Assembly: GCF_001317355.1 (NCBI RefSeq)
Contig: NZ_LKET01000032.1
Coordinates: forward strand, 248,001-312,000
Reading direction: 5' to 3'
DNA from: Oxobacter pfennigii
GTDB taxonomy: Bacteria; Bacillota; Clostridia; Clostridiales; Oxobacteraceae
Length of the DNA stretch: 64,000 nt
In this document: one piece after another, positions 53,997 to 63,455 of the stretch
How positions within the stretch are numbered: position 1 is the stretch's first letter
Layout: every line of letters begins with the position of its first letter
Translations under genes and position numbers: made by a program
The notes under the pieces: model-generated
The model's input: the letters and a program-made list of their open reading frames with translations, nothing else
Database searches by the model: none
What the model was told of the DNA's origin: nothing

Positions 53997-55190
53997 ATGG
54001 CAATTATCGTTCAGAAATACGGAGGATCTTCAGTGCAATCCATGGACGGAATTAAACAAATTGCTGAGAAGATTATTGCCAGAAAAAACAAAGGCCATAA
54101 AATGGTTATAGTAGTTTCTGCTTTAGGTGACAATACCCAAAGCCTCGTAGATGATGCGCATAGTATAACCGCTACCCCCGACAACCATGAGCTTGAAATA
54201 ATAAAGGCTGCCGGAGAAATGGTTTCCTCTTCGCTACTTGCCATAGTTTTAAAATCATTAGGACATGATTGTGTCTCCTATACGGCAATGCAGCTAAATT
54301 CCAATTCGTCGGTCAGCAGAGGTATGGCCTCCTTTCCCGGTCTTGATGAGAAAATCATCAACAGGGCATTGAATCAAAATAAAGTTGTAATCCTTTCCGG
54401 TTTTCAGGGCATAGATAAATTAAGTGATACCGCTTCCATAGGCAAAGATGCTGCAGACATAACGGCAATTGTTATTTCGGCAAGGCTTAACGGTATATGT
54501 GAAATATATACGGATGCCGAGGGGATTTATACAATTGACCCCAAATTATATAAGCGTCCTAAAAAATTGGATGTAATAAGCTATGAAGAAATACTGGAAT
54601 TGATAAGTCTTGGTGCTGATATAATAAATTCCCGGGCAATTGAGCTTGCTGAAAAATATAATGTTCCCGTTTACGTTGCCCATAGCGGAAAAGATGAAAA
54701 AGGAACCTACATAAAGGAGGTTGAATTTGTGGATAACAAACCTATCACCGGTATTGCAATAAGCGACAGCGATGCAATAATCACCCTTGAGGGTGTACCC
54801 TTTGTATCCAATACTTTGGCCGATACCTTCGAAAGCATAGCAGAACAAAAAATCAGCGTGGATATGATAAGCCAGACCACCCCAATTGAAGGCAAGGTAT
54901 ATATATCATTTACGATACCTAAAAAGGATATCGATGCCTGTAAAACAATTTTAAATAATATCCTTCCGGGGATAAAAATAAATATAGATGAAGAAATAAC
55001 CAAGTTCTCCGTTGTGGGTATGGGAATGAAATCGGCCTCAGGCGTTGCATCCAGATTATTCAAGCTGTTATCTATAAATAATATTCAGATAAAAATGGTT
55101 ACTACCTCTGAAATAAGGATTACCTGTGCCATAGAACACAAAGACAAGTTGAAAGCAGTTCAGATTGTTGCCAGGGAATTTGGACTGTAA
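53997..55190 (+). CDS. lysC: Aspartate kinase
   Basis: First enzyme of the aspartate family (Lys, Thr, Met). 397 residues from the ATG at 53997, with AAGAGGTGA upstream. Kinase domain with IVQKYGGSSVQS, LSGFQGIDK and TDAEGIYTIDP; two ACT domains (about 260-395) with ISVDMISQTTP and MKSASGVASRLFKLLSINNIQIKMVTTSEI typical of Lys or Thr feedback control. No lysine riboswitch seen in the leader. Followed by a solo stem-loop. Confidence 0.94.
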   Translation: MAIIVQKYGGSSVQSMDGIKQIAEKIIARKNKGHKMVIVVSALGDNTQSLVDDAHSITATPDNHELEIIKAAGEMVSSSLLAIVLKSLGHDCVSYTAMQLNSNSSVSRGMASFPGLDEKIINRALNQNKVVILSGFQGIDKLSDTASIGKDAADITAIVISARLNGICEIYTDAEGIYTIDPKLYKRPKKLDVISYEEILELISLGADIINSRAIELAEKYNVPVYVAHSGKDEKGTYIKEVEFVDNKPITGIAISDSDAIITLEGVPFVSNTLADTFESIAEQKISVDMISQTTPIEGKVYISFTIPKKDIDACKTILNNILPGIKINIDEEITKFSVVGMGMKSASGVASRLFKLLSINNIQIKMVTTSEIRITCAIEHKDKLKAVQIVAREFGL

Positions 55191-55216
55191 ATTGCGCCCA
55201 TGCCGGGCGCACAAAT

Positions 55217-55270
55217 GGGGGCTGCTGCATTTGAAACACTTCATTCACTGTTTCAAATGCAACAGCCCCT
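55217..55270. terminator. Long stem-loop after lysC, similar to TIR repeat ends
   Basis: GGGGCTGCTGCATTTGAAACA and TGTTTCAAATGCAACAGCCCC pair over about 21 bp with one mismatch, then CTTTAAA. It looks like the terminal stem of the 200-bp repeat family without the core, and may act as a terminator on both strands. Confidence 0.8.
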
Positions 55271-55276
55271 TTAAAT

Positions 55277-55714
55277 TCATTGAAATATTTTACTAAAAAA
55301 CACCTTGTAATTCTTTTTGCATATCATCTTCCCAATATTTTCTTCCTGAATTTTAATTTCCTCAATTACCACCATCTCGCTTTTGAATCCATGGTATACA
55401 AGCTTTGACACCTGCTTTTTAAGCTTTGTCAGTATGGCACTTACATTTTTTTCATCGGTTTTTATCTCATTAAAGCAAAAAACCGAGGTATCTATGTTTT
55501 CACTGTTAAAGCAGGTCATTTTATCTGCCATTCCTCCCGGCAGATTTCTTAAAGCTTCATCTGTCAGCTCTATAAAAGTGAATTCAGTGCTTTGGCTGTA
55601 TTTTTTCATGCATTTTATTATTTCATTAAGGATAGATCGACTTTTTATTATACTTCCTCTTATTTCATCAATGGGGCACCATATACTTAAATACAGCGAA
55701 TAATTACTGGACAT
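55277..55714 (-). CDS. Unknown protein
   Basis: 145 residues, soluble. MSSNYSLYLSIWCPIDEIRG and SVFCFNEIKTDEKNVSAIL contain alternating beta-type segments and two Cys. No family is recognised. It converges on lysC and shares the 55217 stem-loop. Confidence 0.6.
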   Translation of the reverse strand: MSSNYSLYLSIWCPIDEIRGSIIKSRSILNEIIKCMKKYSQSTEFTFIELTDEALRNLPGGMADKMTCFNSENIDTSVFCFNEIKTDEKNVSAILTKLKKQVSKLVYHGFKSEMVVIEEIKIQEENIGKMICKKNYKVFFSKIFQ

Positions 55715-55890
55715 AAGTCCATCTCTCCTTCATTAACGGCATCTTTTAATATAGTCTATGGGGATACATTGCAATTATGTTCATAAATTTTTCTATCTTA
55801 ATATTATTCATACAACTCCATGGTACGTGCACATTTTTATACAGTAATAGTCAGGGGAGGTTATTAATAAAATATTAAGCATATGAACAT

Positions 55891-55948
55891 GTATACATAT
55901 ACATATTCAAAATAATATGTTGCATATTTATTCATTTTTTATTATAAT
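55891..55948 (+). promoter_or_regulatory. argGH promoter with probable ArgR boxes
   Basis: TTGCAT (55920-55925), a 17-bp spacer and TATAAT (55943-55948). The -35 region overlaps TGCATATTTATTCA (55921-55934), like an ARG box, and a second similar segment ACATATACATATTCAA ends at 55910. Repression by arginine through ArgR is inferred. Confidence 0.55.
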
Positions 55949-55986
55949 AATTTGTATGATGATGAATACTTGAAAGGATGATATAT

Positions 55987-57216
55987 ATGAAGAAAGAGAA
56001 ATTTATACTTGCTTATTCCGGAGGCCTTGATACATCAGTTATTCTTGCATGGCTCAAAGAGAATTACAATTGTGAAGTTATAGCAGTTTGCATAGATGTA
56101 GGACAAGGCGATGATTACGATGCCGTTACACAAAAAGCCTTCAATACCGGTGCAAGCAAAGTATATATAGAAGATGTGAAGGAAGATTTCGTTAAAAACT
56201 ATATATTCCCCACTTTAAAAGCCGGGGCCGTATATGAAGGAAAATATCTTTTAGGTACCTCCTTTGCAAGGCCGGTAATTGCCAAAAGACTGGTGGAAAT
56301 CGCAGAAAAAGAAGGTGCAACTACCATAGCTCACGGCTGCACAGGCAAGGGTAACGATCAGGTAAGGTTTGAACTTACAATTAAAGCATTAAATCCTTCT
56401 CTTAAAGTCATAGCTCCCTGGAGAATATGGGATATCCGTTCCCGTGAAGATGCCATTGATTATGCAAAGGAAAGGAATATACCCATTCCCGTAACCAAGG
56501 AAAAACCCTATAGTATGGATAAAAATATATGGCATTTGAGCCATGAAGGCGGAGATTTGGAAAACCCATGGAATGAACACAAAACCGATATGTATCAGAT
56601 GACAACTCCTCCTGAAGAGTGCCCTGATGCTGCTACTTATGTTGATATATATTTTGAAAAAGGAAACCCTGTTGCCATAGACGGCACAAAATATGAACCC
56701 GTTGAATTGCTGGAAAAATTGAATGATATAGGCGGCAAAAACGGCGTCGGCATCATAGACATGGTTGAAAACAGGCTGGTGGGTATGAAATCCAGAGGTG
56801 TTTATGAGACTCCCGGAGGTACATTGCTTTACACCGCACATAAAGAACTTGAATATTTGACTTTGGACAGACAGACCATGCATTACAAAGAATTGATTGC
56901 ACAAAAATATTCGGAGCTTGTTTACGACGGAATGTGGTTTACACCCCTTCGCGAAGCGCTGGATGCCTTCGTGGATTCCACCCAGACCTTTGTAACAGGA
57001 ACAGTAAGGCTTAAATTATATAAAGGCTCTGCAAAGGTTGCAGGCTCACAATCGCCTTACTCATTATACAGCGAAGAATTTGCAACCTTCGGAAAAGATG
57101 AAGTATACAGCCACAAGGATTCGGAAGGCTTTATAAACCTTTTCGGACTTCCGCTTAAAATCAGGGCTTTAATGATGAAGAAAAATGAAGAAGAGGAGAC
57201 AAAAGAAGCGATATGA
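55987..57216 (+). CDS. argG: Argininosuccinate synthase
   Basis: 409 residues from an ATG at 55987 (AAAGGATG upstream). [20 protein letters not shown] is the PP-loop; [33 protein letters not shown] and [25 protein letters not shown] are family signatures. It condenses citrulline and aspartate. The 3' end overlaps argH by 4 bp (ATGA). Confidence 0.97.
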   Translation: MKKEKFILAYSGGLDTSVILAWLKENYNCEVIAVCIDVGQGDDYDAVTQKAFNTGASKVYIEDVKEDFVKNYIFPTLKAGAVYEGKYLLGTSFARPVIAKRLVEIAEKEGATTIAHGCTGKGNDQVRFELTIKALNPSLKVIAPWRIWDIRSREDAIDYAKERNIPIPVTKEKPYSMDKNIWHLSHEGGDLENPWNEHKTDMYQMTTPPEECPDAATYVDIYFEKGNPVAIDGTKYEPVELLEKLNDIGGKNGVGIIDMVENRLVGMKSRGVYETPGGTLLYTAHKELEYLTLDRQTMHYKELIAQKYSELVYDGMWFTPLREALDAFVDSTQTFVTGTVRLKLYKGSAKVAGSQSPYSLYSEEFATFGKDEVYSHKDSEGFINLFGLPLKIRALMMKKNEEEETKEAI

Positions 57217-58586
57217 AGCTTTGGGGAGGACGTTTCACAAAAGAAACAGATAAACTGACGGATGATTTCAATTCATCCATATCCTTTGATTCAAGGCTAT
57301 ATAAATACGATATAACAGGAAGTATTGCCCATGCAGAAATGCTTGGGCAATGCGGCATTATACCTAAAAGCGATGCAGATAAAATAATTACCGCCTTAAA
57401 GGAAATACTTGCTGATATTGAAGATGGAAAGATAGAGTTTGATGTACAGTGTGAAGATATCCACATGAATATTGAAAAAATACTTACAGATAAAATCGGT
57501 ACTGTAGGTAAAAAGCTTCACACCGCCAGGAGCAGAAATGACCAGGTAGCCTTGGATTTTAAAATGTATATAAAAGACGAGCTTTTAAATATTAAGGAAC
57601 TTTTATTCAAGCTTGAAGATTGCATATTAAAGCAGGCCGAAAAAAACATTGAAACCGTCATGCCTGGCTTCACCCATCTTCAGCCTGCACAGCCGGTAAC
57701 CTTTGCTCATCACCTCATGGCTTATTTTGAAATGTTTAAGAGGGACATGGACAGATTATCCGACTGCTATAAAAGAACGGACGTTATGCCTCTTGGTGCC
57801 TGTGCATTGGCAGGAACCACCTATGATACCGACCGTAGGCTGGTGGCAAGTATTTTAGGCTTTGAAAGCATTACCGAAAACTCCATGGACAGCGTTTCTG
57901 ACAGGGATTATGCCATAGAGTTCCTAAGCAGCCTCTCAATTATAATGATGCATCTTAGCAGATTCTGCGAGGAAATAATTCTGTGGTGCTCCAATGCCTT
58001 CAGCTTTATAGAACTGGATGACAGCTTCAGTACGGGAAGCAGTATTATGCCTCAGAAAAAAAATCCCGATATCGCAGAGCTTATAAGGGGCAAAACAGGA
58101 CGGGTTTACGGCAATTTAGTCGGCCTTTTGACTGTGATGAAAGGCCTTCCCTTATCCTACAATAAGGATATGCAGGAGGATAAAGAGGCGTTGTTTGAAG
58201 GCGTGGATACGGTAAAAGCCTGCCTTATTTCATTTACACCCATGCTTGAGACCATGAAAGTTAAAGCTTTAAATATGCAAAAATCCTGCAGTCATGGCTT
58301 TTTAAATGCCACCGATGCTGCCGATTATCTTGTAAAAAAAGGTATTCCCTTCAGGGAAGCCCATGAAATAATAGGCCGCCTGGTATTATACAGCATAGAA
58401 AAGAATAAAACCTTAGAAGAGCTTTCTCTTGATGAATACCAAGACATATCAAAGACTTTCGCAGAAGATATATATGAATTTATCGATATCAAAACCTGTG
58501 TTGAGAGCCGCAAAACCTACGGGGGACCCTCCAGCGTCATGGTAAAGGAAGCCATAAAAAGAGGATGGGAATATATAAAGAAATAA
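57213..58586 (+). CDS. argH: Argininosuccinate lyase
   Basis: 457 residues. [17 protein letters not shown], the [20 protein letters not shown] block and [20 protein letters not shown] (the fumarase/ASL signature with catalytic Ser) are intact. It is last in the argGH operon and is followed by a palindromic terminator. Confidence 0.97.
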   Translation: MKLWGGRFTKETDKLTDDFNSSISFDSRLYKYDITGSIAHAEMLGQCGIIPKSDADKIITALKEILADIEDGKIEFDVQCEDIHMNIEKILTDKIGTVGKKLHTARSRNDQVALDFKMYIKDELLNIKELLFKLEDCILKQAEKNIETVMPGFTHLQPAQPVTFAHHLMAYFEMFKRDMDRLSDCYKRTDVMPLGACALAGTTYDTDRRLVASILGFESITENSMDSVSDRDYAIEFLSSLSIIMMHLSRFCEEIILWCSNAFSFIELDDSFSTGSSIMPQKKNPDIAELIRGKTGRVYGNLVGLLTVMKGLPLSYNKDMQEDKEALFEGVDTVKACLISFTPMLETMKVKALNMQKSCSHGFLNATDAADYLVKKGIPFREAHEIIGRLVLYSIEKNKTLEELSLDEYQDISKTFAEDIYEFIDIKTCVESRKTYGGPSSVMVKEAIKRGWEYIKK

Positions 58587-58604
58587 GCTTTTAAAAGCTT
58601 ATTT
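58581..58604. terminator. Bidirectional palindromic terminator
   Basis: AAATAAGCTTTTAAAAGCTTATTT is a perfect 24-bp palindrome at the argH stop, and also overlaps the end of the DUF4349 gene at 58599; it serves both convergent genes. Confidence 0.75.
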
Positions 58605-59534
58605 CTTTATATCATCGATATTATTTTTTTCAATTCTAAACTTTCTCATATACTTTATTACAAGCCATGCTATTATTGCTATGAACGGAAGCAAAGGTAT
58701 AATGCTTATTAACAGTATGATTATGCTGCTTATAAACCTCATGACGAAATTCAGCGTGCTTTTAAAGCCGTTTTGCATCCCTCTCATGATTTCATCAAGG
58801 CTTATAAAGCTAATCTTTACTTCTTCCCCCCCTATTTCCTGGATTTTGCTGAACCTGACGGTAATGGTGCTTAGATCAACGAGCTTATCCCACATCCTTA
58901 TCCTGCCTTCATAAGACTCTATATCTCCTCTTACCCTGTAGAGTTCATTTGTTACCTTTAAAGTATCCTCTACGGTTTTAGCCTCTTTTAAGATTGAAAG
59001 GAGCTGTTCTTCCTGGGCTTTTAAATTCTTTAGGCGGGACTGTATATCTGTATATTGATCGGTAATATCATCTGTGGAAATTGTGGTGGATTTGTTTTCT
59101 CCACCGAGAGTATCCAGATATTCAAGATAAGTTTCTAAGCTGCCAGCCGGAACCCTTACGGTTATTTCTGCATAATTATCTCTTATACTGGAGTTAGCTA
59201 TATATCCTCCCATTTCTCTTGCTTTGTTAATAGCTGAATCATATGAGACTTTTAGGTCTTTGACATCTATTGACGTAGATGCGGTATAAATTATTTTCTT
59301 ACCGCCATCCTGGGGATTATCTGCAATATCACTTTGATTTTCCCCTGCATAATCGTCATTCGTTTCTAAATCTTCTTTCCCTTTTGCCTCCTCATCCCTG
59401 CTATATCCATAATCTGCTCCACCGGCAGAAGGAGCAAAAGATTGGTTGGCAGTATTTGACGACTTACCACTGCCGCAGGCTGCAAGATTAAAGGCCAGCA
59501 ATAAAACTAAAAAAATATGAGCTATCCTTTTCAT
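58599..59534 (-). CDS. DUF4349 lipoprotein
   Basis: 311 residues. Lipobox LAAC (Cys20), a low-complexity acidic region (about 25-80), a central DUF4349 domain with KKIIYTASTSIDVKDLKVSY and coiled coil (TDIQSRLKNLKAQEEQLLSILKEA), then a C-terminal membrane helix (about 275-298) and basic tail. Envelope protein of unknown role. Convergent with argH. Confidence 0.9.
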   Translation of the reverse strand: MKRIAHIFLVLLLAFNLAACGSGKSSNTANQSFAPSAGGADYGYSRDEEAKGKEDLETNDDYAGENQSDIADNPQDGGKKIIYTASTSIDVKDLKVSYDSAINKAREMGGYIANSSIRDNYAEITVRVPAGSLETYLEYLDTLGGENKSTTISTDDITDQYTDIQSRLKNLKAQEEQLLSILKEAKTVEDTLKVTNELYRVRGDIESYEGRIRMWDKLVDLSTITVRFSKIQEIGGEEVKISFISLDEIMRGMQNGFKSTLNFVMRFISSIIILLISIIPLLPFIAIIAWLVIKYMRKFRIEKNNIDDIKK

Positions 59535-59682
59535 AAATCCTCCTCAATAATGTTAAGGGACGCATCTCCTTCTATCAGTATTAAGTCTTGGAGATGCTTA
59601 AGATATGCCCCCAACTTATATTCTATCTAAATTTAAGACGAATGCCTGTACAATTTGTTCCAGAATTTTATGGCTATAAAAA

Positions 59683-60627
59683 TCACAGCCACTTTTTCTT
59701 TTTGAATATAACAAAGAGCATAATGGAAATTACTATCATAGAAACTACAGTGCCCTGGGATGCAACATCGTGCTTTAACATCTTGATGTTGTTAAAATCC
59801 ATGCCGAATATTCCAGTAATTAAGGATAGAGGAAGGAAAATAGCAGTTATAATGGTAAATACCTTCATCAGCTCATTGGTTTTATTGGATATCTCGGCTT
59901 CAAAGGCCTCTCTTACAAGGACAAGATATTGAACCAGGCTATCCAGTGAAGAAACCAGCTTTTCAATTCTGTTATTTATCTGAAGGAAATAATTTTGATA
60001 TTCCCCTCCTATTATTTCATTATCATTGCATACAAGGTTATCGCCTACGTATCTTAGGGGAGATATATATCCTCTAAGCCTGTGAACCTGTTTCCTTAAA
60101 TGGATCAAGTCATTTAAATATCTTTTATCTGGATTCTTAAGTATTTTGATTTCAATATTATCCGCTTCGTTTTCAATAGCGGAAATAATTTCATAGTCAT
60201 TAAAAATAATCTTATCGAGTATGTAATACAATATTTTCACTATAGACCTGTCGCTGTTGAAAATAACATTTTGCCTGAAATTAATTAATTCATCCTCCAG
60301 CTTCTCCAATATCTCCAATTCCTCTTTTGTAACGGTAACGATATAGTTTTTGCCTATGAATATGTCCAATTCTTTGGAAATCACCGTTTTTCCCGTATAC
60401 TGCACTATGTTCATGACCAGAAAATCATAGCTGTCGAAGAACTCCAGGCGGGCATTTTGCTTGGAATCAAAGCACTCATAGATGGTCAGGGAATGAAATT
60501 TGAAAATATCATTGCAGTCTTTTAATTCCTCCGGGTTTGCGATAACCCAGTACATGCATTCCCCGGAAAGGTTTATTTCTTCAGCCTTTATGTGATTTAT
60601 CTCATTGTTGATTTCAATGACCTTCAT
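59683..60627 (-). CDS. CorA-like divalent metal transporter with GMD loop
   Basis: 314 residues: an N-terminal cytoplasmic domain, long helix (about 130-250) and two membrane helices (about 255-275 and 290-310). The pore signature, normally YGMNF, is FGMDFNN. The KKKKWL tail is typical. The Asn-to-Asp change could alter Mg2+ selectivity. It is 10 bp after fthfcl. Confidence 0.88.
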   Translation of the reverse strand: MKVIEINNEINHIKAEEINLSGECMYWVIANPEELKDCNDIFKFHSLTIYECFDSKQNARLEFFDSYDFLVMNIVQYTGKTVISKELDIFIGKNYIVTVTKEELEILEKLEDELINFRQNVIFNSDRSIVKILYYILDKIIFNDYEIISAIENEADNIEIKILKNPDKRYLNDLIHLRKQVHRLRGYISPLRYVGDNLVCNDNEIIGGEYQNYFLQINNRIEKLVSSLDSLVQYLVLVREAFEAEISNKTNELMKVFTIITAIFLPLSLITGIFGMDFNNIKMLKHDVASQGTVVSMIVISIMLFVIFKKKKWL

Positions 60628-60637
60628 TTATCCTCCC

Positions 60638-61207
60638 TCAAATGTTGGGACTGATAATTCTATCCTCCGTAATAATCATTCCAATTCTCATATCATGGGG
60701 CTCTGTTGGTACTTCAGGCACTATCTGCATTTCAAAAGCAATGGCTGCAACTTTGCAGCTTTTGCTTATTTTGCTTAATAATCTATCATAGTATCCCCCG
60801 CCATACCCCATTCTAAACCCATTTTCATCAAAGGCAACACCGGGTGCAACCACAAAGTCAATTTCTTCTGCACTAACGGGACGGATATATTTTTTTGGGG
60901 GTTCCAGTATTCCATAAGAGCTTTCTTCCAATTCATTCATTGAGTTAAGTTTAGACAGAAGCAGGTCTTTTTCTCCAGGCACCACAATAGGCACAATTAT
61001 CTCTTTACCAAGCTTCATTGCTTCATCTATCATATCGATGGTATCTACTTCGTTCTTATAGCTGACAAAAAACATAACCCTCTTTGCATTAATGAACTCA
61101 GGTATATTAAATAACTTATTCTTTATTTCCAAACTCTTTTTCAATACATCTTCCCGGCTTATTTTCTGCCTTTCCTTTATAATACGGCTTCTCAATTCCT
61201 TTTTCAT
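60638..61207 (-). CDS. 5-formyltetrahydrofolate cyclo-ligase
   Basis: 189 residues: KKELRSRIIKERQKIS start, GILEPPKKYIRPV and DFVVAPGVAFDENGFRMGYGGGYYDRLL, the ATP/substrate signature, and HDMRIGMIITEDRII. Converts 5-formyl-THF to methenyl-THF. It is the first gene of a unit with the CorA-like gene. Confidence 0.94.
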   Translation of the reverse strand: MKKELRSRIIKERQKISREDVLKKSLEIKNKLFNIPEFINAKRVMFFVSYKNEVDTIDMIDEAMKLGKEIIVPIVVPGEKDLLLSKLNSMNELEESSYGILEPPKKYIRPVSAEEIDFVVAPGVAFDENGFRMGYGGGYYDRLLSKISKSCKVAAIAFEMQIVPEVPTEPHDMRIGMIITEDRIISPNI

Positions 61208-61254
61208 ACTATCTATCCTCCTTAATTGCGTATATTAATAATTATATGTCAAAA

Positions 61255-61293
61255 AAAAGAATAATCCAAGGAGCTTATCCATGGATTATTTTT
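61255..61293 (-). terminator. Terminator after the 61305 gene
   Basis: AATAATCCA (61260-61268) pairs with TGGATTATT (61282-61290) flanked by A and T runs. Confidence 0.75.
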
Positions 61294-61304
61294 AAGGCAG
61301 TGAT

Positions 61305-61808
61305 TTACTCGGCATATGCAAATTTAGAAAGATACCATTTTCCGTCTATATTCTTATATACTATTTCATAGTCATATTTTTTTTGCTCATTGTTTTCAAC
61401 ATAGCTTATTTCTGCTGCGAGAAAAGCCTCTCCAGGTGTTATTTTCAAGACGTTACAATTCTCCACTAATATATTATCTACCCTACCGGAAACTCTCCCG
61501 GGATTTTTAATGATATAATCCGTCAAGGATATATCTCCATTAAGCAAAGGTGCACATTCAACTTGTCTAAGCTCATTTATGGCCTCGCTTATATCCTTTA
61601 GGCTTCCTTCCTTGGCGCGGTTTAATAATCCGTTTCTTAAATTAATGGATTCTGATATTTTTTGCTTCCAATCTCCCGGTGACTGGACCGACACGGACAT
61701 AGCCATGGCAGCTTTATTAAAATTCGGGGACAAATAATTCAAAATCCCAAATAACCCTACACAACATATAACTAACATGAATGATAATCTCAAGAGTTTT
61801 TTCAACAT
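61305..61808 (-). CDS. Secreted protein of unknown function
   Basis: 167 residues: N-terminal membrane anchor or signal (about 1-25), then helical and beta segments with GDWKQKISESINLRNGLLNRA and YDYEIVYKNIDGKWYLSKFAYAE. The end resembles SnoaL/DUF4878-type fold, a weak guess. No motif is certain. Alone with its terminator. Confidence 0.65.
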   Translation of the reverse strand: MLKKLLRLSFMLVICCVGLFGILNYLSPNFNKAAMAMSVSVQSPGDWKQKISESINLRNGLLNRAKEGSLKDISEAINELRQVECAPLLNGDISLTDYIIKNPGRVSGRVDNILVENCNVLKITPGEAFLAAEISYVENNEQKKYDYEIVYKNIDGKWYLSKFAYAE

Positions 61809-61914
61809 CGCTAAATACTCCTTTCCTTCGTTGGGGGCATAACCTTAGCCGCTTATATTACATTTTTTCCTCAATTTACATATTTATACGGATATAATGC
61901 TGGAATTTTAACCC

Positions 61915-62466
61915 TTACTTCAGTTTAATGCAGTTAATTTTGGTATACACCCGTTTGTTTCCTATTTGCTCGCTTTTGAATGTGTAAACGCCGTCTACGT
62001 CGATTGATAAGCTGCCTCTGTTTTCAAGCTGAGCTTTCAATGACGGGAAACCGGCTTTTAAAACTACATCCTGGGCTATGGTTATGTGGGGAGTAAAAAT
62101 TCTTTTTTCTTTTTCGATACCTGCTGATGAGCAGCAGCCATCTATTATTTCTGCCAGCCCTTTAAGCTCATCATCATTGTCTTCAAGGGACAAGTAAACT
62201 ACCCTTAAGCTGTCCTTTCCTTTAAAACAGCTTAAAGCACCTGTTTTTATATTGAAGCTTTTATATTCTTTTAATTCTTCCTCTACTTTTTTATGGATTA
62301 TAGCTATTTTATCCTGTGTTGTCTCTCCTACGAATTTTAATGTAAGGTGAAAATTATCTATGTACTTCCACCTTCCGCTTATGCTGCTATCCTTTATAAA
62401 CTTTTGAATTTCAATTATTTCCTTCTTGATATCTTCAGGAAAATCAATACCGATAAATACTCTCAT
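61915..62466 (-). CDS. thpR: RNA 2',3'-cyclic phosphodiesterase
   Basis: 183 residues with two HxT motifs: FHLTLKFVG (about 40-48) and FTPHITIA (about 126-133). It is of the LigT/2H family, opening 2',3'-cyclic phosphates at tRNA ends. MRVFIGIDFPEDIKKEI is the usual start. Confidence 0.93.
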   Translation of the reverse strand: MRVFIGIDFPEDIKKEIIEIQKFIKDSSISGRWKYIDNFHLTLKFVGETTQDKIAIIHKKVEEELKEYKSFNIKTGALSCFKGKDSLRVVYLSLEDNDDELKGLAEIIDGCCSSAGIEKEKRIFTPHITIAQDVVLKAGFPSLKAQLENRGSLSIDVDGVYTFKSEQIGNKRVYTKINCIKLK

Positions 62467-62496
62467 ATCATTTCTCCTTAAGTTGTATACAAAAAT

Positions 62497-62525
62497 TTGA
62501 TATAATATAAAATAAATTTTATAAT
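62497..62525 (+). promoter_or_regulatory. Promoter of mtnP
   Basis: TTGATA (62497-62502), 17-bp spacer and TATAAT (62520-62525) lie about 100 bp upstream of the start; a 90-nt leader with hairpin follows. Confidence 0.75.
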
Positions 62526-62552
62526 TTATTAAGATTCACACTTTAAATTGGG

Positions 62553-62596
62553 GACACTCTTCAGCCCCGGAAATAATCTTAGAAGAAAAGAGTGTC
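62553..62596 (+). other. Leader hairpin of mtnP
   Basis: GACACTCTT (62553-62561) pairs with AAGAGTGTC (62588-62596) around a loop of 26 nt containing CAGCCCCGG. It has no T tract. It could be a regulatory stem or a decayed repeat; not a known SAM riboswitch pattern. Confidence 0.4.
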
Positions 62597-62623
62597 ACCT
62601 AACATTAGATAGGAGTTGTTCAT

Positions 62624-63418
62624 ATGAATTCAAAAATTGCAATAATAGGCGGCACCGGGATTTACCATGGTGATATTTTTTCTGATATGGAAGATATTAA
62701 AGCCGATACCCCATATGGTATAGTATACCTTAAAAGCGCTCGATATAAAACCAAAGATATATTATTTTTAGAAAGGCACGGCAAAGGTCATGCGTTAGCT
62801 CCCCACGAAGTAAATTATCGGGCAAACATATGGGCTCTTCATAGTCTTGGTGCAAAAAGGGTTATTGCAACGGCTGCCGTAGGTGCAATAAATACTGAAT
62901 TCCAGGTAGGCAGCTTTGCACTTGTAGATGACTTTATAGATTTTACCAAAGGAAGAAAGTCAACTTATTTTGAGGAAACCAATGAAGGCATCGTCCATAT
63001 AGATATGTCCGCCCCCTATTGTCCCGATACAAGAAAATACATAATCAAAGCTGCATCCAATGAAAATATAAAAATAAGAAACGGTGGCATTTATATTTGT
63101 ACCGAAGGACCCAGGTTTGAGACAAAAGCAGAGATACGAGCCTATGCAAAAATGGGTGCTGATATGGTTGGCATGACAAATGTTCCTGAGGTAATATTGG
63201 CAAGGGAAAAAGGATTGTGCTATGCAGCCATTGCCCTCATAACCAATTATGCCGCGGGAGTATCCAAAACTCCATTAACTCACAAGGAAGTCATTGATAA
63301 TATGAATCTGATGTCCGGAAATCTAAAAAAGCTGATGGCCTCACTGCTAGAATCATTGCCGGAGGAAAGTGAATGCACCTGCCGTTTTGCAGCAAAAGAA
63401 CAGGGAAGTTTGCAGTAA
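62624..63418 (+). CDS. mtnP: S-methyl-5'-thioadenosine phosphorylase-like
   Basis: 264 residues: KIAIIGGTGIYHGDIF, FLERHGKGHALAPHEVNYRANIWAL (phosphate and purine sites), IYICTEGPRFETKAEIRAYAKMGADMVGMTNVPEV, with the purine-binding Asn/Asp region AALITNYAAGVS. It belongs to the MTAP/PNP type 2 family; specificity for MTA versus inosine is not fully certain. No other mtn genes are in the window. Confidence 0.9.
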   Translation: MNSKIAIIGGTGIYHGDIFSDMEDIKADTPYGIVYLKSARYKTKDILFLERHGKGHALAPHEVNYRANIWALHSLGAKRVIATAAVGAINTEFQVGSFALVDDFIDFTKGRKSTYFEETNEGIVHIDMSAPYCPDTRKYIIKAASNENIKIRNGGIYICTEGPRFETKAEIRAYAKMGADMVGMTNVPEVILAREKGLCYAAIALITNYAAGVSKTPLTHKEVIDNMNLMSGNLKKLMASLLESLPEESECTCRFAAKEQGSLQ

Positions 63419-63420
63419 AA

Positions 63421-63454
63421 AATGCCTCAAAGGTTTTAAGCCTTTGAGGTATTT
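63421..63454. terminator. Bidirectional terminator mtnP/glpX
   Basis: AATGCCTCAAAGG pairs with CCTTTGAGGTATT with one wobble, T run after. Confidence 0.85.
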
Positions 63455-63455
63455 T

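Noticed and set aside
55715-55986. T-box leader before argG
   Set aside because: No T-box sequence (AGGGTGGnACCGCG) or terminator/antiterminator pair is present.
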